This document shows, one piece after another, positions 27,218 to 37,075 of a DNA stretch of 64,000 nt. Within the stretch, counting starts at the first letter, position 1. Each line of letters opens with the position of its first letter. The translations under genes were made by a program, and so were the position numbers. The notes below the pieces were generated by a model. It had not been told where the DNA came from and ran no database searches. It saw nothing but the letters and a program-made list of their open reading frames with translations. Origin of the DNA: Rhodospirillaceae bacterium SYSU D60007 (GTDB taxonomy: Bacteria; Pseudomonadota; Alphaproteobacteria; Reyranellales; Reyranellaceae); the NCBI GenBank assembly GCA_003574685.1, contig QOCQ01000026.1, positions 29,369 through 93,368 of the forward strand. The letters are read 5' to 3'.

Positions 27218-28183
27218 ATTCACTATCGATCGATCGCCGATCTCGCGGCTGCCATCAACCGATCACTTGTCTGCATTCCCCCCGATATCGACCTCGTGGT
27301 GGGTGTGCCACGCAGCGGGATGGTCGCGGCGACGGCCATTGCCCTGAAGCTGGAGCGACCGCTGGCCGATCTCTGGGGCTATGCGGAGGGCCGCTTGCTA
27401 CGGCACGGCAACTACCGCTCGCCCGGAACCGGGCGTGCGGACCACGCCGGACGCCAGCACATCCTGCTGGTGGACGACAGCATTCGCACCGGCCGGACAC
27501 TGGCGGAAGCGCATGCCCTGCTGGCGGCCATGCAGCCCCCGCCCGCGCGGATCACAACGTTCGTCGGGTTCGCGTCGGAGGAAGCGGCGAAAAATGCCGA
27601 CGTGGTGTGCGAGCACGTGCCGGCGCCGTGGCTTTTCGAGTGGTCGATGCTGCACGATCCCGATCTTGCGCGCTGCTGCGTCGATATCGACGGCGTGCTC
27701 TGCTGCGACCCGACGGCGGAGGAGAACGACGACGGCCCGCGCTATCTGGGCTTCCTGGACGGTGCCAGGCCGCTGATGCTGCCCAGCCAGCCGGTCGGCA
27801 CGCTGGTCACCGCCCGGCTCGAGAAGTATCGCCGTCCCACCGAAGCCTGGCTGGCACGCAACGGCGTGCGCTACCAGAAGCTTGAGATGCTTGACCTGCC
27901 GTCCGCGGAGATGCGCTTGCGGCGCGGCATCCACGCGCGCTTCAAGGCAGACGTGTACCGGCGCGCCGGACGGGAGCTATTCATCGAAAGCGACCCGGGG
28001 CAGGCCGCAGAGATCGCCATGCGTTCCGGGCTGCCAGTCGTCTGCGCGTCCGACGGCACCCTCGTTTCCCCGGGCGCCGTCCGAGCGCCCCGCCAACGGC
28101 TTCGACGCTTCCTCTCGGCCGGACGCGCCGCCCCGCGCAAGCTGGCCAGCCTGTTCCTGGAGCGCGGTCACTCAAGGCCCTAG
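27218..28183 (+). CDS. Phosphoribosyltransferase-HAD hydrolase fusion with a probable ATT start
   Basis: The 321-residue protein has a PRTase domain (DIDLVVGVPRSGM, then PRPP loop ILLVDDSIRTGRTL) and a complete HAD domain: motif I CVDIDGVLC with Asp156 and Asp158, motif II Thr in GTLVTAR, Lys in ARFKADVY, and motif IV FIESDP. It could transfer and then dephosphorylate, or use, a phosphoribosyl compound, but the substrate is unknown. No ATG, GTG or close TTG is well placed. ATT at 27218 aligns with the paralogue start (IHYRS against MHYRS) and has GAGG 7 bases before it. TTG at 27179 and CTG at 27203 are alternatives. Confidence 0.75.
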   Translation: MHYRSIADLAAAINRSLVCIPPDIDLVVGVPRSGMVAATAIALKLERPLADLWGYAEGRLLRHGNYRSPGTGRADHAGRQHILLVDDSIRTGRTLAEAHALLAAMQPPPARITTFVGFASEEAAKNADVVCEHVPAPWLFEWSMLHDPDLARCCVDIDGVLCCDPTAEENDDGPRYLGFLDGARPLMLPSQPVGTLVTARLEKYRRPTEAWLARNGVRYQKLEMLDLPSAEMRLRRGIHARFKADVYRRAGRELFIESDPGQAAEIAMRSGLPVVCASDGTLVSPGAVRAPRQRLRRFLSAGRAAPRKLASLFLERGHSRP

Positions 28184-28215
28184 GACCGGCTTGCGGCAAT
28201 CCCAACTTCGCATGG

Positions 28216-28248
28216 CAAAAGAAAAGGCCGGGTCACGAGGACCCGGCC
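28216..28248 (-). terminator. Strong intrinsic terminator, minus strand
   Basis: On the minus strand a 9-base perfect stem GGCCGGGTC / GACCCGGCC with a 5-base loop is followed by TTTTCTTTT. It is about 230 bases downstream of the LysR stop, so it ends either a long lysR 3' untranslated region or a separate small RNA transcribed from this gap. Confidence 0.85.
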
Positions 28249-28395
28249 AAGTCAAACAGGGAGGCTTCACGTCTGGGAGACGTAGGATCCGAAGATCCTT
28301 GCCCGGGAAAGACCCCGAGCCCACTGCCGTTGCGCGCAATACCGCGCATCAGTAGTGAACCGAACATGGGCCGGAGAGTGCTTGTTTACTAGGGG
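28216..28395 (-). ncRNA. Candidate structured small RNA ending in an intrinsic terminator
   Basis: The 292-base gap between the PRTase-HAD gene and lysR has no reading frame of interest but is full of hairpins on the minus strand: GCGCG/CGCGC (28332-28347), CTCGGG/CCCGGG (28302-28319), AGGATC/GATCCT with a UUCG tetraloop (28284-28299) and ACGTCT/AGACGT (28269-28283), then the terminator. An ATGTTCG motif near the 5' side and pairing of CCGGCC (about 28370) with GGCCGG (near 28243) recall 6S RNA, but genomic context does not support that. I see no convincing promoter; it may be processed from the lysR transcript. Confidence 0.35.
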
Positions 28396-28475
28396 GATTA
28401 ACTCATCACAGCCATGCGGACCGGACATTACCCTTGCGGAAATGCAGGTATGCGCAAAATCCGGGCCAATTCCGC

Positions 28476-29366
28476 CTAGAAACGCGTCTCCGCCACCTTG
28501 CGCAGCAGGAAGTCACGGAAGACGGCAATGCGCTTGGAGTGCCTGAGTTCTTCAGGATAGGTGAAGAAAACATCCGTCGTGCGAACATTGACCTCGGGCA
28601 GGACCTGCACCAGCTTCGTTGATTGTCGCGCCAGGTAGTCTGGCAGCGAGGCGATACCCAGGCCATTTTCGACCGCGCGGAAGATGCCGTAGGTGTTGTT
28701 GACCCGCAGCACCACCTTGCGCGGCTTGCTATCCGGGTTTCCTGCCTGCAGCAGCCAGTTGACATTCTGCACCGGCGCGCGGGCATCTTCGCCGAAAATG
28801 ATCAGCCTGTGGTTGTCGAGGTCCGACACCTTCATGGGCTTGCCATGCTTTTCGATGTAGGCCGGCGCCGCATAGACGTGGCTATGCACCGTCATCAGAT
28901 GGCGCTGCACCAGGCCTGGCTGGCGCGGGGCGATGAAACGCAGCGCCACATCGGCTTCGCGCATGCCCAGATCCAGCTCGTTGTCCGACAGGATCAGGCT
29001 GACGTCGATCTCGGGATAGGTCGTAATGAATTCGTGGATCTGTGGCGTCAGCCATACCGAGCCGAAGCCGATGGCCGAGGTGATCTTCAGCCGGCCGACC
29101 GGCTTGTCCTGGTTGGCATGAAGCAGCGCCTCGGCGGTCGCGACCTTGCCGGCCATCTCGCGCGCCGTGCGATACAGCAGCTCGCCCTGCTCGGTCAGGA
29201 TCAGACCCCTGGCGTGGCGATGAAAGAGCATCACGCCAAGCTGTTCCTCCAGCGCCCCGATCTGGCGGCTGATGGCCGACTGGCTGAGTTTGAGCTGATC
29301 ACCCGCATGCGTGAAGCTGCCCGCGTCTGCCACCGCGTGGAAGATGCGCAGCTTGTCCCAGTCCAT
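28476..29366 (-). CDS. LysR-family transcriptional regulator
   Basis: The 296-residue protein has the LysR N-terminal winged helix (LRIFHAVADAGSFTHAGDQLKLSQSAISRQIGALEEQ in outline, residues 5-45) and a periplasmic-binding-like effector domain starting near residue 90 (GRLKITSAIGFGSVWL). GGGAGGAAG stands before the ATG. It lies 62 bases downstream of trxB on the same strand, a pairing common in alphaproteobacteria, and may be cotranscribed with it. The effector and targets are not predictable, although a redox link through trxB is possible. Confidence 0.9.
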   Translation of the reverse strand: MDWDKLRIFHAVADAGSFTHAGDQLKLSQSAISRQIGALEEQLGVMLFHRHARGLILTEQGELLYRTAREMAGKVATAEALLHANQDKPVGRLKITSAIGFGSVWLTPQIHEFITTYPEIDVSLILSDNELDLGMREADVALRFIAPRQPGLVQRHLMTVHSHVYAAPAYIEKHGKPMKVSDLDNHRLIIFGEDARAPVQNVNWLLQAGNPDSKPRKVVLRVNNTYGIFRAVENGLGIASLPDYLARQSTKLVQVLPEVNVRTTDVFFTYPEELRHSKRIAVFRDFLLRKVAETRF

Positions 29367-29428
29367 TGTAAGCTTCCTCCCTGACCCCTCGGCGCGCCGC
29401 GCGGGGGATTGTCTTGCCTGTTTGACGG

Positions 29429-31077
<1,649 letters not shown>

Positions 31078-31216
31078 CGATCGCCGCCTTGCTCCTGGCG
31101 CCAGGGAGGGAATGCCGGCGCACGGATTCTGTTGTGGAGATGGAGTCGCAACACCGCCCTGCCGTGCCCTGCCAAGGGTGGGGAGATCGCTCGCTGCGCT
31201 CGGGATGACGAGATCA

Positions 31217-32011
31217 CTAGCTTCCCTTGAAGGCAGGCTTGCGCTTTTCCATGAAGGCAGTGCGGCCTTCGCGGTAGTCGTCGCTGGCGAAACAGGCGTC
31301 GACGGCGGTCTGCACGACTGCAAGATCGCGCTTGTCCGGATCCTTCGTGGCGGCATTGATCGCCATCTTCGCCGCCTTGATGGTGAGCGGTGCGTTGCCG
31401 GCAATCGTGGCGGCGTACTTGCGTACGTAGGACTCCACGTCAGCGACCGGCAGGACGCGATTGACCAGCCCCATGATACGCGCTTCTTCGGCAGTGAACT
31501 GGCGCGCCGTATAGAAGATCTCCTTCGCAAACGATGGCCCGACAACATCGACCAGGCGCTTGATGCCGGCATAGGCGTAGCCGAGGCCCAGCCGTGCTGC
31601 CGGCACGGCGAATGTCGAGGTATCGCCGCAAATGCGCAAATCGGCCGTCAAAGCCAGCCCCAGGCCGCCGCCGATACAGTAGCCGCGGATCATCGCAATG
31701 GTCGGCTTGGTGGCATTGATCAGCGCTGTATTGGCGCGGTCGCCCGCTTCGTTGTAGATCTTGATGGCGTCGGCCGTGCCGCGCTTCTGCTCGAACTCTG
31801 AAATGTCGGCGCCCGACACGAACGCCTTCTCGCCCGCCCCGGTCATGACGATAACGCGGACATCGGGATCGGCCTCGAAGGCGGCGATGATCTTCGGCAC
31901 GGCCACCCACATGTCGTAGGACACGGCGTTCAGTTTTTCCGGCTGATTGAAGATCAGCCAGCCGATGCCGTGCTCCTTGCGCGCAATCATCCTGGTCGTG
32001 CCGGTATCCAT
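31217..32011 (-). CDS. Crotonase-family protein lacking both catalytic glutamates
   Basis: The 264-residue protein has WLIFNQPEKLNAVSYDM, the oxyanion-hole segments KAFVSGADISEFE and GYCIGGGLGLALTADLRI, and ends REGRTAFMEKRKPAFKGS. At the two positions of crotonase Glu144 and Glu164 it has Gly (GGGLGLAL) and Ala (FAVPAARLGLG), so it is unlikely to be a standard hydratase. Other crotonase chemistries such as hydrolysis, decarboxylation or isomerisation need other residues. The ATG at 32011 has GAGGAG upstream. It follows the CoA-transferase gene on the same strand by 34 bases, so the two are likely cotranscribed. Confidence 0.78.
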   Translation of the reverse strand: MDTGTTRMIARKEHGIGWLIFNQPEKLNAVSYDMWVAVPKIIAAFEADPDVRVIVMTGAGEKAFVSGADISEFEQKRGTADAIKIYNEAGDRANTALINATKPTIAMIRGYCIGGGLGLALTADLRICGDTSTFAVPAARLGLGYAYAGIKRLVDVVGPSFAKEIFYTARQFTAEEARIMGLVNRVLPVADVESYVRKYAATIAGNAPLTIKAAKMAINAATKDPDKRDLAVVQTAVDACFASDDYREGRTAFMEKRKPAFKGS

Positions 32012-32045
32012 GGGATCTCCTCGGAAGCTCGTGGCCGGGTTCGCG

Positions 32046-33230
32046 TCAGATGACGTTGCGCCGGCGGAGGTCGGCAATCCGCGCCGCGTCATAGCCCAGG
32101 TCGCGCAGAATGGAATCGGTATGCTCGCCGCATTCCGGCGTCGGCCGGTCGATGACGCTGGGCGTGCGGCTCAGCCGCACGGCCTGGTCCACCACTGCGA
32201 CATCGCCCCTCGAAGGGTGCGGCAGCGGCGCGGCGGCGCGGACATGCTTTACCTGGGGATCGGCGAACACCTGGTCGATGGTGTAGATCGGACCGCAGGG
32301 CACGCTCGCCTTGTTCAGCCGCGCAATCAGATCGGCGCTTGTGTACTTGCGGCTGTACTCCGCGATGTCGGCATTGAGCTGCTTGCGGTTCTTCGAACGG
32401 TCGGCGTCCGTACGGTAGGCGGGATTGTCGAACAGGCTTTGCGCGTCGAGCGCCGCACAGAAGCGCTTCCAGATGTGCTGGCCCGACGCAGCGATGTTGA
32501 TGTGGCCGTCCCGGGTCGGGAACACCCCCGTGGGAATGCTGGTGGGGTGATCATTGCCGGCCTGGCCCGGCACCTCGCCATTGACCAGCCAGCGCGCCGC
32601 CTGGAAATCGAGCATGGCGATCTGGGCCTGCAGCAGCGAGGTGTGCACGCATTGGCCCTCGCCGGACTGCTCGCGTTCCAGCAGCGCAACCAGCACGCCC
32701 ATGGCCGCGAAAATGCCAGCCGTCAGATCGGCGACGGGGATGCCGACCCGCACCGGCCCCTGTCCCGGCAGGCCGGTAATCGACATCAGGCCGCCCATCC
32801 CCTGGGCGACCTGATCGAAGCCGGGCAGCAAGGCATAGGGACCATCCTGCCCGAAGCCGGAAATGCTGGCATAGACGAGACGCTTGTTGATCTTGCGCAG
32901 CGACTCGTAGTCAACCCCCAGCCGGTGCTTTACGTCCGGCCGGTAGTTCTCGACGACGACGTCGGCATCCGCGGCCAGCGCCTTGAAGATCTCGACCGCC
33001 TCCGGCTCCTTGAGGTTGAGCGTCATGCTGCGCTTGTTGCGATGCAGGTTCCAGAAGTCCGGCCCGTGGCGCGGACCGCCCATACCCTCGCCCTCGGCGG
33101 CAGAGGGCGGCATCTCGATCTTGATGACGTCCGCACCCCAGTCGGCGAGCTGGCGCACGCAGGTCGGGCCGGCGCGCACGCGCGTGAGATCAAGCACTTT
33201 GAAGCGCGCCAGCGGTCCTCTTCCGGCCAT
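32046..33230 (-). CDS. CaiB/BaiF family CoA-transferase
   Basis: The 394-residue protein starts MAGRGPLARFKVLDLTRVRAGP-like, followed by WGADVIKIEMPP, the NLKEPEAVEIFKALAADADVVVENYRPDV region, and Asp nucleophile in IPVADLTAGIFAAMGVL. These mark a family III CoA-transferase of the formyl-CoA or mesaconyl/succinyl type. The start was placed at 33230 because GGGAGGAAA lies upstream; the frame is open 17 codons further. The adjacent crotonase-like gene suggests that both act on the same CoA ester. The substrate is unknown. Confidence 0.87.
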   Translation of the reverse strand: MAGRGPLARFKVLDLTRVRAGPTCVRQLADWGADVIKIEMPPSAAEGEGMGGPRHGPDFWNLHRNKRSMTLNLKEPEAVEIFKALAADADVVVENYRPDVKHRLGVDYESLRKINKRLVYASISGFGQDGPYALLPGFDQVAQGMGGLMSITGLPGQGPVRVGIPVADLTAGIFAAMGVLVALLEREQSGEGQCVHTSLLQAQIAMLDFQAARWLVNGEVPGQAGNDHPTSIPTGVFPTRDGHINIAASGQHIWKRFCAALDAQSLFDNPAYRTDADRSKNRKQLNADIAEYSRKYTSADLIARLNKASVPCGPIYTIDQVFADPQVKHVRAAAPLPHPSRGDVAVVDQAVRLSRTPSVIDRPTPECGEHTDSILRDLGYDAARIADLRRRNVI

Positions 33231-33317
33231 GCAGGTTTCCTCCCGGCTCCTCTGGACAACACGTAGCACCCCGACCCGCACCGGGCGAGTGCTGCCAGCG
33301 CACGGCGCCTGCGCACC

Positions 33318-33349
33318 AAAAGCAAAACGCCCGGCCTCGGCCGGGCGTT
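33318..33349 (-). terminator. Intrinsic terminator downstream of greA
   Basis: An 11-base perfect stem AACGCCCGGCC / GGCCGGGCGTT with a 2-base centre lies 26 bases past the greA stop. On the minus strand it is followed by TTGCTTTTGG, a T-rich tail that fits rho-independent termination. Confidence 0.8.
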
Positions 33350-33374
33350 GCGCGATGCTTGCAGCAGGACAGCG

Positions 33375-33851
33375 TCACTTGAACTGGACCTGCATCACCT
33401 CATAGCTCTTCGTGCCGCTGGGCGTCTGCACTTCCACGGTGTCGCCCACCGTCTTGCCGATCAGGGCGCGGCCCAGCGGGGCAGTAATGGATATCCTGTT
33501 CTTGGCCAGATCGGCCTCGAACGGCCCGACGATCTGGTAACGAACCTCCTCGTCAGTGTCCTCGTCGGCCAGCTTTACCGTGGCGCCGAACTTGATGACC
33601 TTGCCGCCCTTGAGTTTGGCGACGTCGATGATGTCGGCGCGCGCGATCACGTCCTCGAGCTCACTGATCCGCCCCTCGACGAAACCCTGACGTTCGCGCG
33701 CGGCAGCATACTCGGCGTTTTCCGAAAGGTCGCCATGGGTACGCGCCTCCGAAATCTGCCGAATGATACTCGGCCGCTCGGTCGTCTTGAGGTTCTTCAG
33801 CTCCTCTTCGAGGGCTTTGAACCCGGCGGGCGTCATGGGAACCTTTTCCAT
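33375..33851 (-). CDS. greA: Transcription elongation factor GreA
   Basis: The 158-residue protein has the GreA layout: an N-terminal antiparallel coiled coil (residues 8-75) with the tip [16 protein letters not shown], whose acidic residues enter the RNA polymerase secondary channel, and a C-terminal FKBP-like domain with [22 protein letters not shown]. It rescues backtracked polymerase by stimulating transcript cleavage. The gene has terminators on both sides (33868-33897 upstream, for the preceding gene; 33318-33349 downstream), so it is a single-gene unit. No carB is next to it, unlike many relatives. Confidence 0.96.
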   Translation of the reverse strand: MEKVPMTPAGFKALEEELKNLKTTERPSIIRQISEARTHGDLSENAEYAAARERQGFVEGRISELEDVIARADIIDVAKLKGGKVIKFGATVKLADEDTDEEVRYQIVGPFEADLAKNRISITAPLGRALIGKTVGDTVEVQTPSGTKSYEVMQVQFK

Positions 33852-33867
33852 CTGGCGATCCGTGGGA

Positions 33868-33897
33868 AAAAAGAAACGGCCGGCCTCGGGGCCGGCT
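33868..33897 (-). terminator. Intrinsic terminator downstream of the EamA transporter gene
   Basis: A 7-base stem GCCGGCC / GGCCGGC with a 4-base loop is followed on the minus strand by GTTTCTTTTTTCCC. It lies about 64 bases past the EamA stop and 17 bases before the greA start codon, so it isolates greA from upstream transcription. Confidence 0.75.
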
Positions 33898-33960
33898 CAT
33901 TGCGGACACTATACTTGGATTTGGGGGTCCGGGGAACCCGCCGCAAGGGGTATCAGCCGG

Positions 33961-34881
33961 TCACGGTTTGACCTCGGCGGCTGCGGTTCTGACCGGCGCC
34001 CGGCGGACCCTCTCCCGGTGCGAGATATAAAGGGCGCTGGCGAAGATCACCGCCGCGCCGATGAAGGTCCACACGCTAGGCTGCTGGCTGAACAGCAAAA
34101 ATCCGAACAGGGTGTTCCAGATCAGCGACAGGAACCCGATCGGCTGAACGGCCGAAATTTCCGCCACCTGATACCCGTACTGCATCACCAGATGCCCGAC
34201 GGTGCCGAAGAAGCCCGCCAGCAGGAACCAGCCCACATGTTCCCAGCTCGGGGTCTGCCAGAAAAGCACCGCGAAAGGAGCCGCGAAGACCACAATAAAG
34301 ATCGTCTGCCAGATCACGATTGTGTCGGCATCGTCGGTATGGGCCAGCGCCTTGGCCATGAGGTTGGATGCAGAGAAGAGCGGTGTGGATGCCAGCGCCG
34401 CCAGTACGCCAATGCCCAGCTCTGTGAAGCCGGGACGCACGATCAGCATGGCGCCGGCAAAACCGACCAGCACCGCCATCCAGCGCCGCAGCCGCACATC
34501 CTCGCCCAGGAACAGCGCTGCCCCTAAAGTGATGAAAATCGGGCCCGTGAAGCCGAGGGCAGTGATATCGGCCAGGGTGATCAGCGGCAGCGCCACGAAC
34601 CAGAGCTGCATGCCACCGCTGTGCAGGGCACCCCTGACTGCGTGCAGGCGGATACGCCCGGTGCGGAATGGCTTGATGAGGCCCTTACGCCAGAAGATCG
34701 GCAGCAGGAAGAAGGCGCCGAACAGATAGCGGCAGAACGCCATCATGTAGGAGTTGAGTTCCTGGGCGGGGAAGATGGTGGCGACGTTCAGCGCCGCGAA
34801 CAGGACGCCCGAGATCGCGACCAGGATGATGCCGCGCAGATTGCCGGACATGGCCGCCCAGCGCGCCCGCAACTCCTTCAT
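33961..34881 (-). CDS. EamA/DMT-superfamily transporter
   Basis: The 306-residue protein has ten hydrophobic segments arranged as two five-helix EamA repeats: an N-terminal GIILVAISGVLFAALNVAT repeat and a second near GIGVLAALASTPLFSASNLMAKAL, plus the typical WMAVLVGFAGAMLIVRPG segment. Members export or import metabolites such as amino acids, sugars or S-adenosylmethionine; specificity is unknown. The start ATG overlaps the stop of the ChaC-like gene by 4 bases (ATGA). The sequence ends with a positively charged cytoplasmic tail. Confidence 0.88.
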   Translation of the reverse strand: MKELRARWAAMSGNLRGIILVAISGVLFAALNVATIFPAQELNSYMMAFCRYLFGAFFLLPIFWRKGLIKPFRTGRIRLHAVRGALHSGGMQLWFVALPLITLADITALGFTGPIFITLGAALFLGEDVRLRRWMAVLVGFAGAMLIVRPGFTELGIGVLAALASTPLFSASNLMAKALAHTDDADTIVIWQTIFIVVFAAPFAVLFWQTPSWEHVGWFLLAGFFGTVGHLVMQYGYQVAEISAVQPIGFLSLIWNTLFGFLLFSQQPSVWTFIGAAVIFASALYISHRERVRRAPVRTAAAEVKP

Positions 34882-35552
34882 CGCCGGCCGCCACGCAGGC
34901 GCAGAACTTCGCTCTCGAGAGCCTCGATGTAGGGATCGCGCAAGCCGAGCTCTCTCAGGTGGTCGGCCGTGCCGAAGAGATACGCGCGGCAGGTGCCGCG
35001 GCGGCCCTCGGCATGCGCGATGTGATCGGCTTTCCGGTCCATCTCCAGCCGGCCGCAATATTGCGGATGGGTCGGGTTGATCACGAAGGTGATCGCCTTG
35101 AGATGCTGGCCGGCGGCGTCGGTGACATCAACCCAGACCGCGTCATAGACGCCGCTCAGCATCTCGCGATTAAAGAGGATGGAAAGCTCGCTTTCCACAT
35201 CGGCGGCCGCTACCCGGTAAGCCAGCCCGTCGCAGACGCCGCCCTTCTCGATCGCCAGCATCAGGCCAGGCTTCTCGGGCGAGCCGCGGCCCATCGGCGT
35301 CCAGAAGCAGAAGCTGCGACGATAGCCTTCCAGCCGCGCAGGCCGGCGCTCCACATAGTGGAAGGCCGGATTCCACATCAGCGATCCGTAGCCAAACACC
35401 CAGGCATCCGTACCGCGGATCCACCACGCCATCGCTTCCGCCAGCCGCCGTTCGCGCTCCTCGCGCGAGAGGAAGTAGTCAAAGCCGGCGGCTCTGGCTT
35501 CCTTGGCAAGCTGTTCGACACGCTCGGGCGTGAGTTCTTCGCGTTTCAGCAC
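34878..35552 (-). CDS. Gamma-glutamylcyclotransferase, ChaC-like
   Basis: The 224-residue protein has the cyclotransferase motif WVFGYGSLMWNPAF near residues 50-63 and the catalytic Glu in LFNREMLSGVY, both typical of ChaC enzymes that split glutathione to 5-oxoproline and Cys-Gly. The N-terminal 48 residues form a charged helical extension before the fold. It is translationally coupled to the EamA transporter, which might export a product or import a substrate (inference). The chaC symbol is avoided since E. coli ChaC is not a clear orthologue. Confidence 0.85.
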   Translation of the reverse strand: MLKREELTPERVEQLAKEARAAGFDYFLSREERERRLAEAMAWWIRGTDAWVFGYGSLMWNPAFHYVERRPARLEGYRRSFCFWTPMGRGSPEKPGLMLAIEKGGVCDGLAYRVAAADVESELSILFNREMLSGVYDAVWVDVTDAAGQHLKAITFVINPTHPQYCGRLEMDRKADHIAHAEGRRGTCRAYLFGTADHLRELGLRDPYIEALESEVLRLRGGRR

Positions 35553-35606
35553 GATCAGGTGCCGTGATGGGTGGACCGCCGGGCGGGCGCCTGCCTGGCG
35601 GAGACA

Positions 35607-36071
35607 TCATGCATAGGCGATCGACATGGTTTCGGCAACGCAGGCGGGTTTCTCGGCGCCTTCGCGCTCGATCGTCCATTCGTAGGTCATGCGCACGCCA
35701 TTGCCCGGCACGGAATCGGCGGCCACCAGCTTCTGGCGGGCGCGCAACCGGCTGCCGGCGGGCACGGTGCTGGTGAACCGCACCTTGTTGCAGCCGTAGT
35801 TGATGCCGCGCGACACCTTCCGGATCTTCAGGATGTCATGCGAGAACATCGGGATGAGCGAGAGTGTCAGAAAGCCATGAGCGATCGTCTTGCCGTCCGG
35901 CATCTCCTTCTTCGCTTTCTCGACATCGACATGGATCCACTGGTGATCGCCCGTGGCATCGGCGAAGAGGTTGATTCGGTCCTGGGTGATCTCCACCCAG
36001 TCGCTGACGCCGATTTCCTGGCCGACCAGCTTCACCATGTCCTGCGGCGTCTCGACTTCGCGCTTGGCCAT
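35607..36071 (-). CDS. MaoC-family (R)-hydratase
   Basis: The 154-residue protein is a single hot-dog domain with the hydratase signature INLFADATGDHQWIHVDVEKAK at about residues 30-51, where Asp and His form the catalytic pair, and IAHGFLTLSL. It hydrates trans-2-enoyl-CoA to (R)-3-hydroxyacyl-CoA or a related substrate, in the style of PhaJ and NodN-like proteins. AAGGAGG stands before the ATG at 36071. It is divergent from an enoyl-CoA hydratase-like gene, and no phaC is near. The ChaC-like gene follows in the same direction. Confidence 0.88.
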   Translation of the reverse strand: MAKREVETPQDMVKLVGQEIGVSDWVEITQDRINLFADATGDHQWIHVDVEKAKKEMPDGKTIAHGFLTLSLIPMFSHDILKIRKVSRGINYGCNKVRFTSTVPAGSRLRARQKLVAADSVPGNGVRMTYEWTIEREGAEKPACVAETMSIAYA

Positions 36072-36214
36072 CGCTTCCTCCTTTGCCGGAGCCACCATAA
36101 TCATACTGCTTCGACGCTTGTCGCTGACAGGGGCGCAGATCACAATGTCGCCCGCCGTAAATCAACGTTCATTCGCGCAGGCCGCCCATACCGGCAGCAA
36201 GCAAGGAGCATGTC

Positions 36215-37039
36215 ATGGCTGAACCCACCGTCCTGGTGCAAACCGCCGATCGGGTAAGGACACTCACACTGAACCGGCCGGACCGGCTCAACGCGTGGAC
36301 CCGGGACATGCATGTCGAGCTGAAAGAAGCCATGCACGCCGCCGGCAATGATCCGGAGGTGCGCGCCATCATCCTGACCGGCGCAGGTCGCGGCTTCTGC
36401 GCCGGCGCCGATATGGGTGGGCTGCAGACGATCGGCGCCACGGGCGCTGCCAGCGACCGTACGACGCGCGCCCAGCCCGTGCCGGCGGGCGGCAGTGCGC
36501 GGCCGGACTTCCGCATGACTTACTCCTACTTTCCGTCAATCCCCAAGCCGGTCATTGCCGCCATCAACGGCCCCTGTGCCGGGCTTGGCCTGGTCATGGC
36601 GCTCTACTGTGACTTGCGATTTGCGGCCGAGAACGCCGTGTTCACGACCGCCTTCGCGGCTCGCGGCCTGATCGCCGAGCATGGCATCTCCTGGCTGCTG
36701 CCGAGGATCGTGGGCCTGCCCAACGCGCTTGATCTGCTGATGTCCGCACGCAAGTTCCGCGCGCCCGAGGCGCTGGCGATGGGCATGGTTAACCGCGTGC
36801 TACCTGACGACCAGCTCCTGGCCGAAACCCGGAACTATGCGCGTTTGCTGGCCGAAACGGTGTCGCCGCGCTCGGCGGCGGTGATGAAGCGCCAGGTCTG
36901 GGAGGCGCAGTTCCAGACACTGGCAGAGGCGACTGCCATCGCCAATCACGACATGGAGCTCAGCTTCGCGAGCGAAGACTTCAAGGAGGGCGTGGCGCAC
37001 TACGTCGAAAAGCGCGCCCCGCGTTTCACGGGCCGGTAG
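36215..37039 (+). CDS. Enoyl-CoA hydratase/isomerase family protein
   Basis: The 274-residue crotonase-fold protein has [29 protein letters not shown] and INGPCAGLGLVMALYCDLRF. The Glu144 position is Val here. A Glu is available in the next helix (RGLIAEHGISWLLPRIVG), a pattern shared by a crotonase subfamily with a shifted acid. The exact activity is uncertain. The gene starts after GCAAGGAGC upstream of the ATG. It is divergent from the MaoC hydratase gene and convergent with the ABC transporter permease. Confidence 0.82.
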   Translation: MAEPTVLVQTADRVRTLTLNRPDRLNAWTRDMHVELKEAMHAAGNDPEVRAIILTGAGRGFCAGADMGGLQTIGATGAASDRTTRAQPVPAGGSARPDFRMTYSYFPSIPKPVIAAINGPCAGLGLVMALYCDLRFAAENAVFTTAFAARGLIAEHGISWLLPRIVGLPNALDLLMSARKFRAPEALAMGMVNRVLPDDQLLAETRNYARLLAETVSPRSAAVMKRQVWEAQFQTLAEATAIANHDMELSFASEDFKEGVAHYVEKRAPRFTGR

Positions 37040-37075
37040 CGTCGTCTCCGTCATCTCGGGACCGCCAAAGAATGT

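Noticed and set aside
28216..28395. A definite 6S RNA call
   Set aside because: Some sequence features recall 6S but the hairpin series is not the rod-with-bubble layout I would expect, and the neighbours are not those usually found beside ssrS. It stays a candidate RNA of unknown type.
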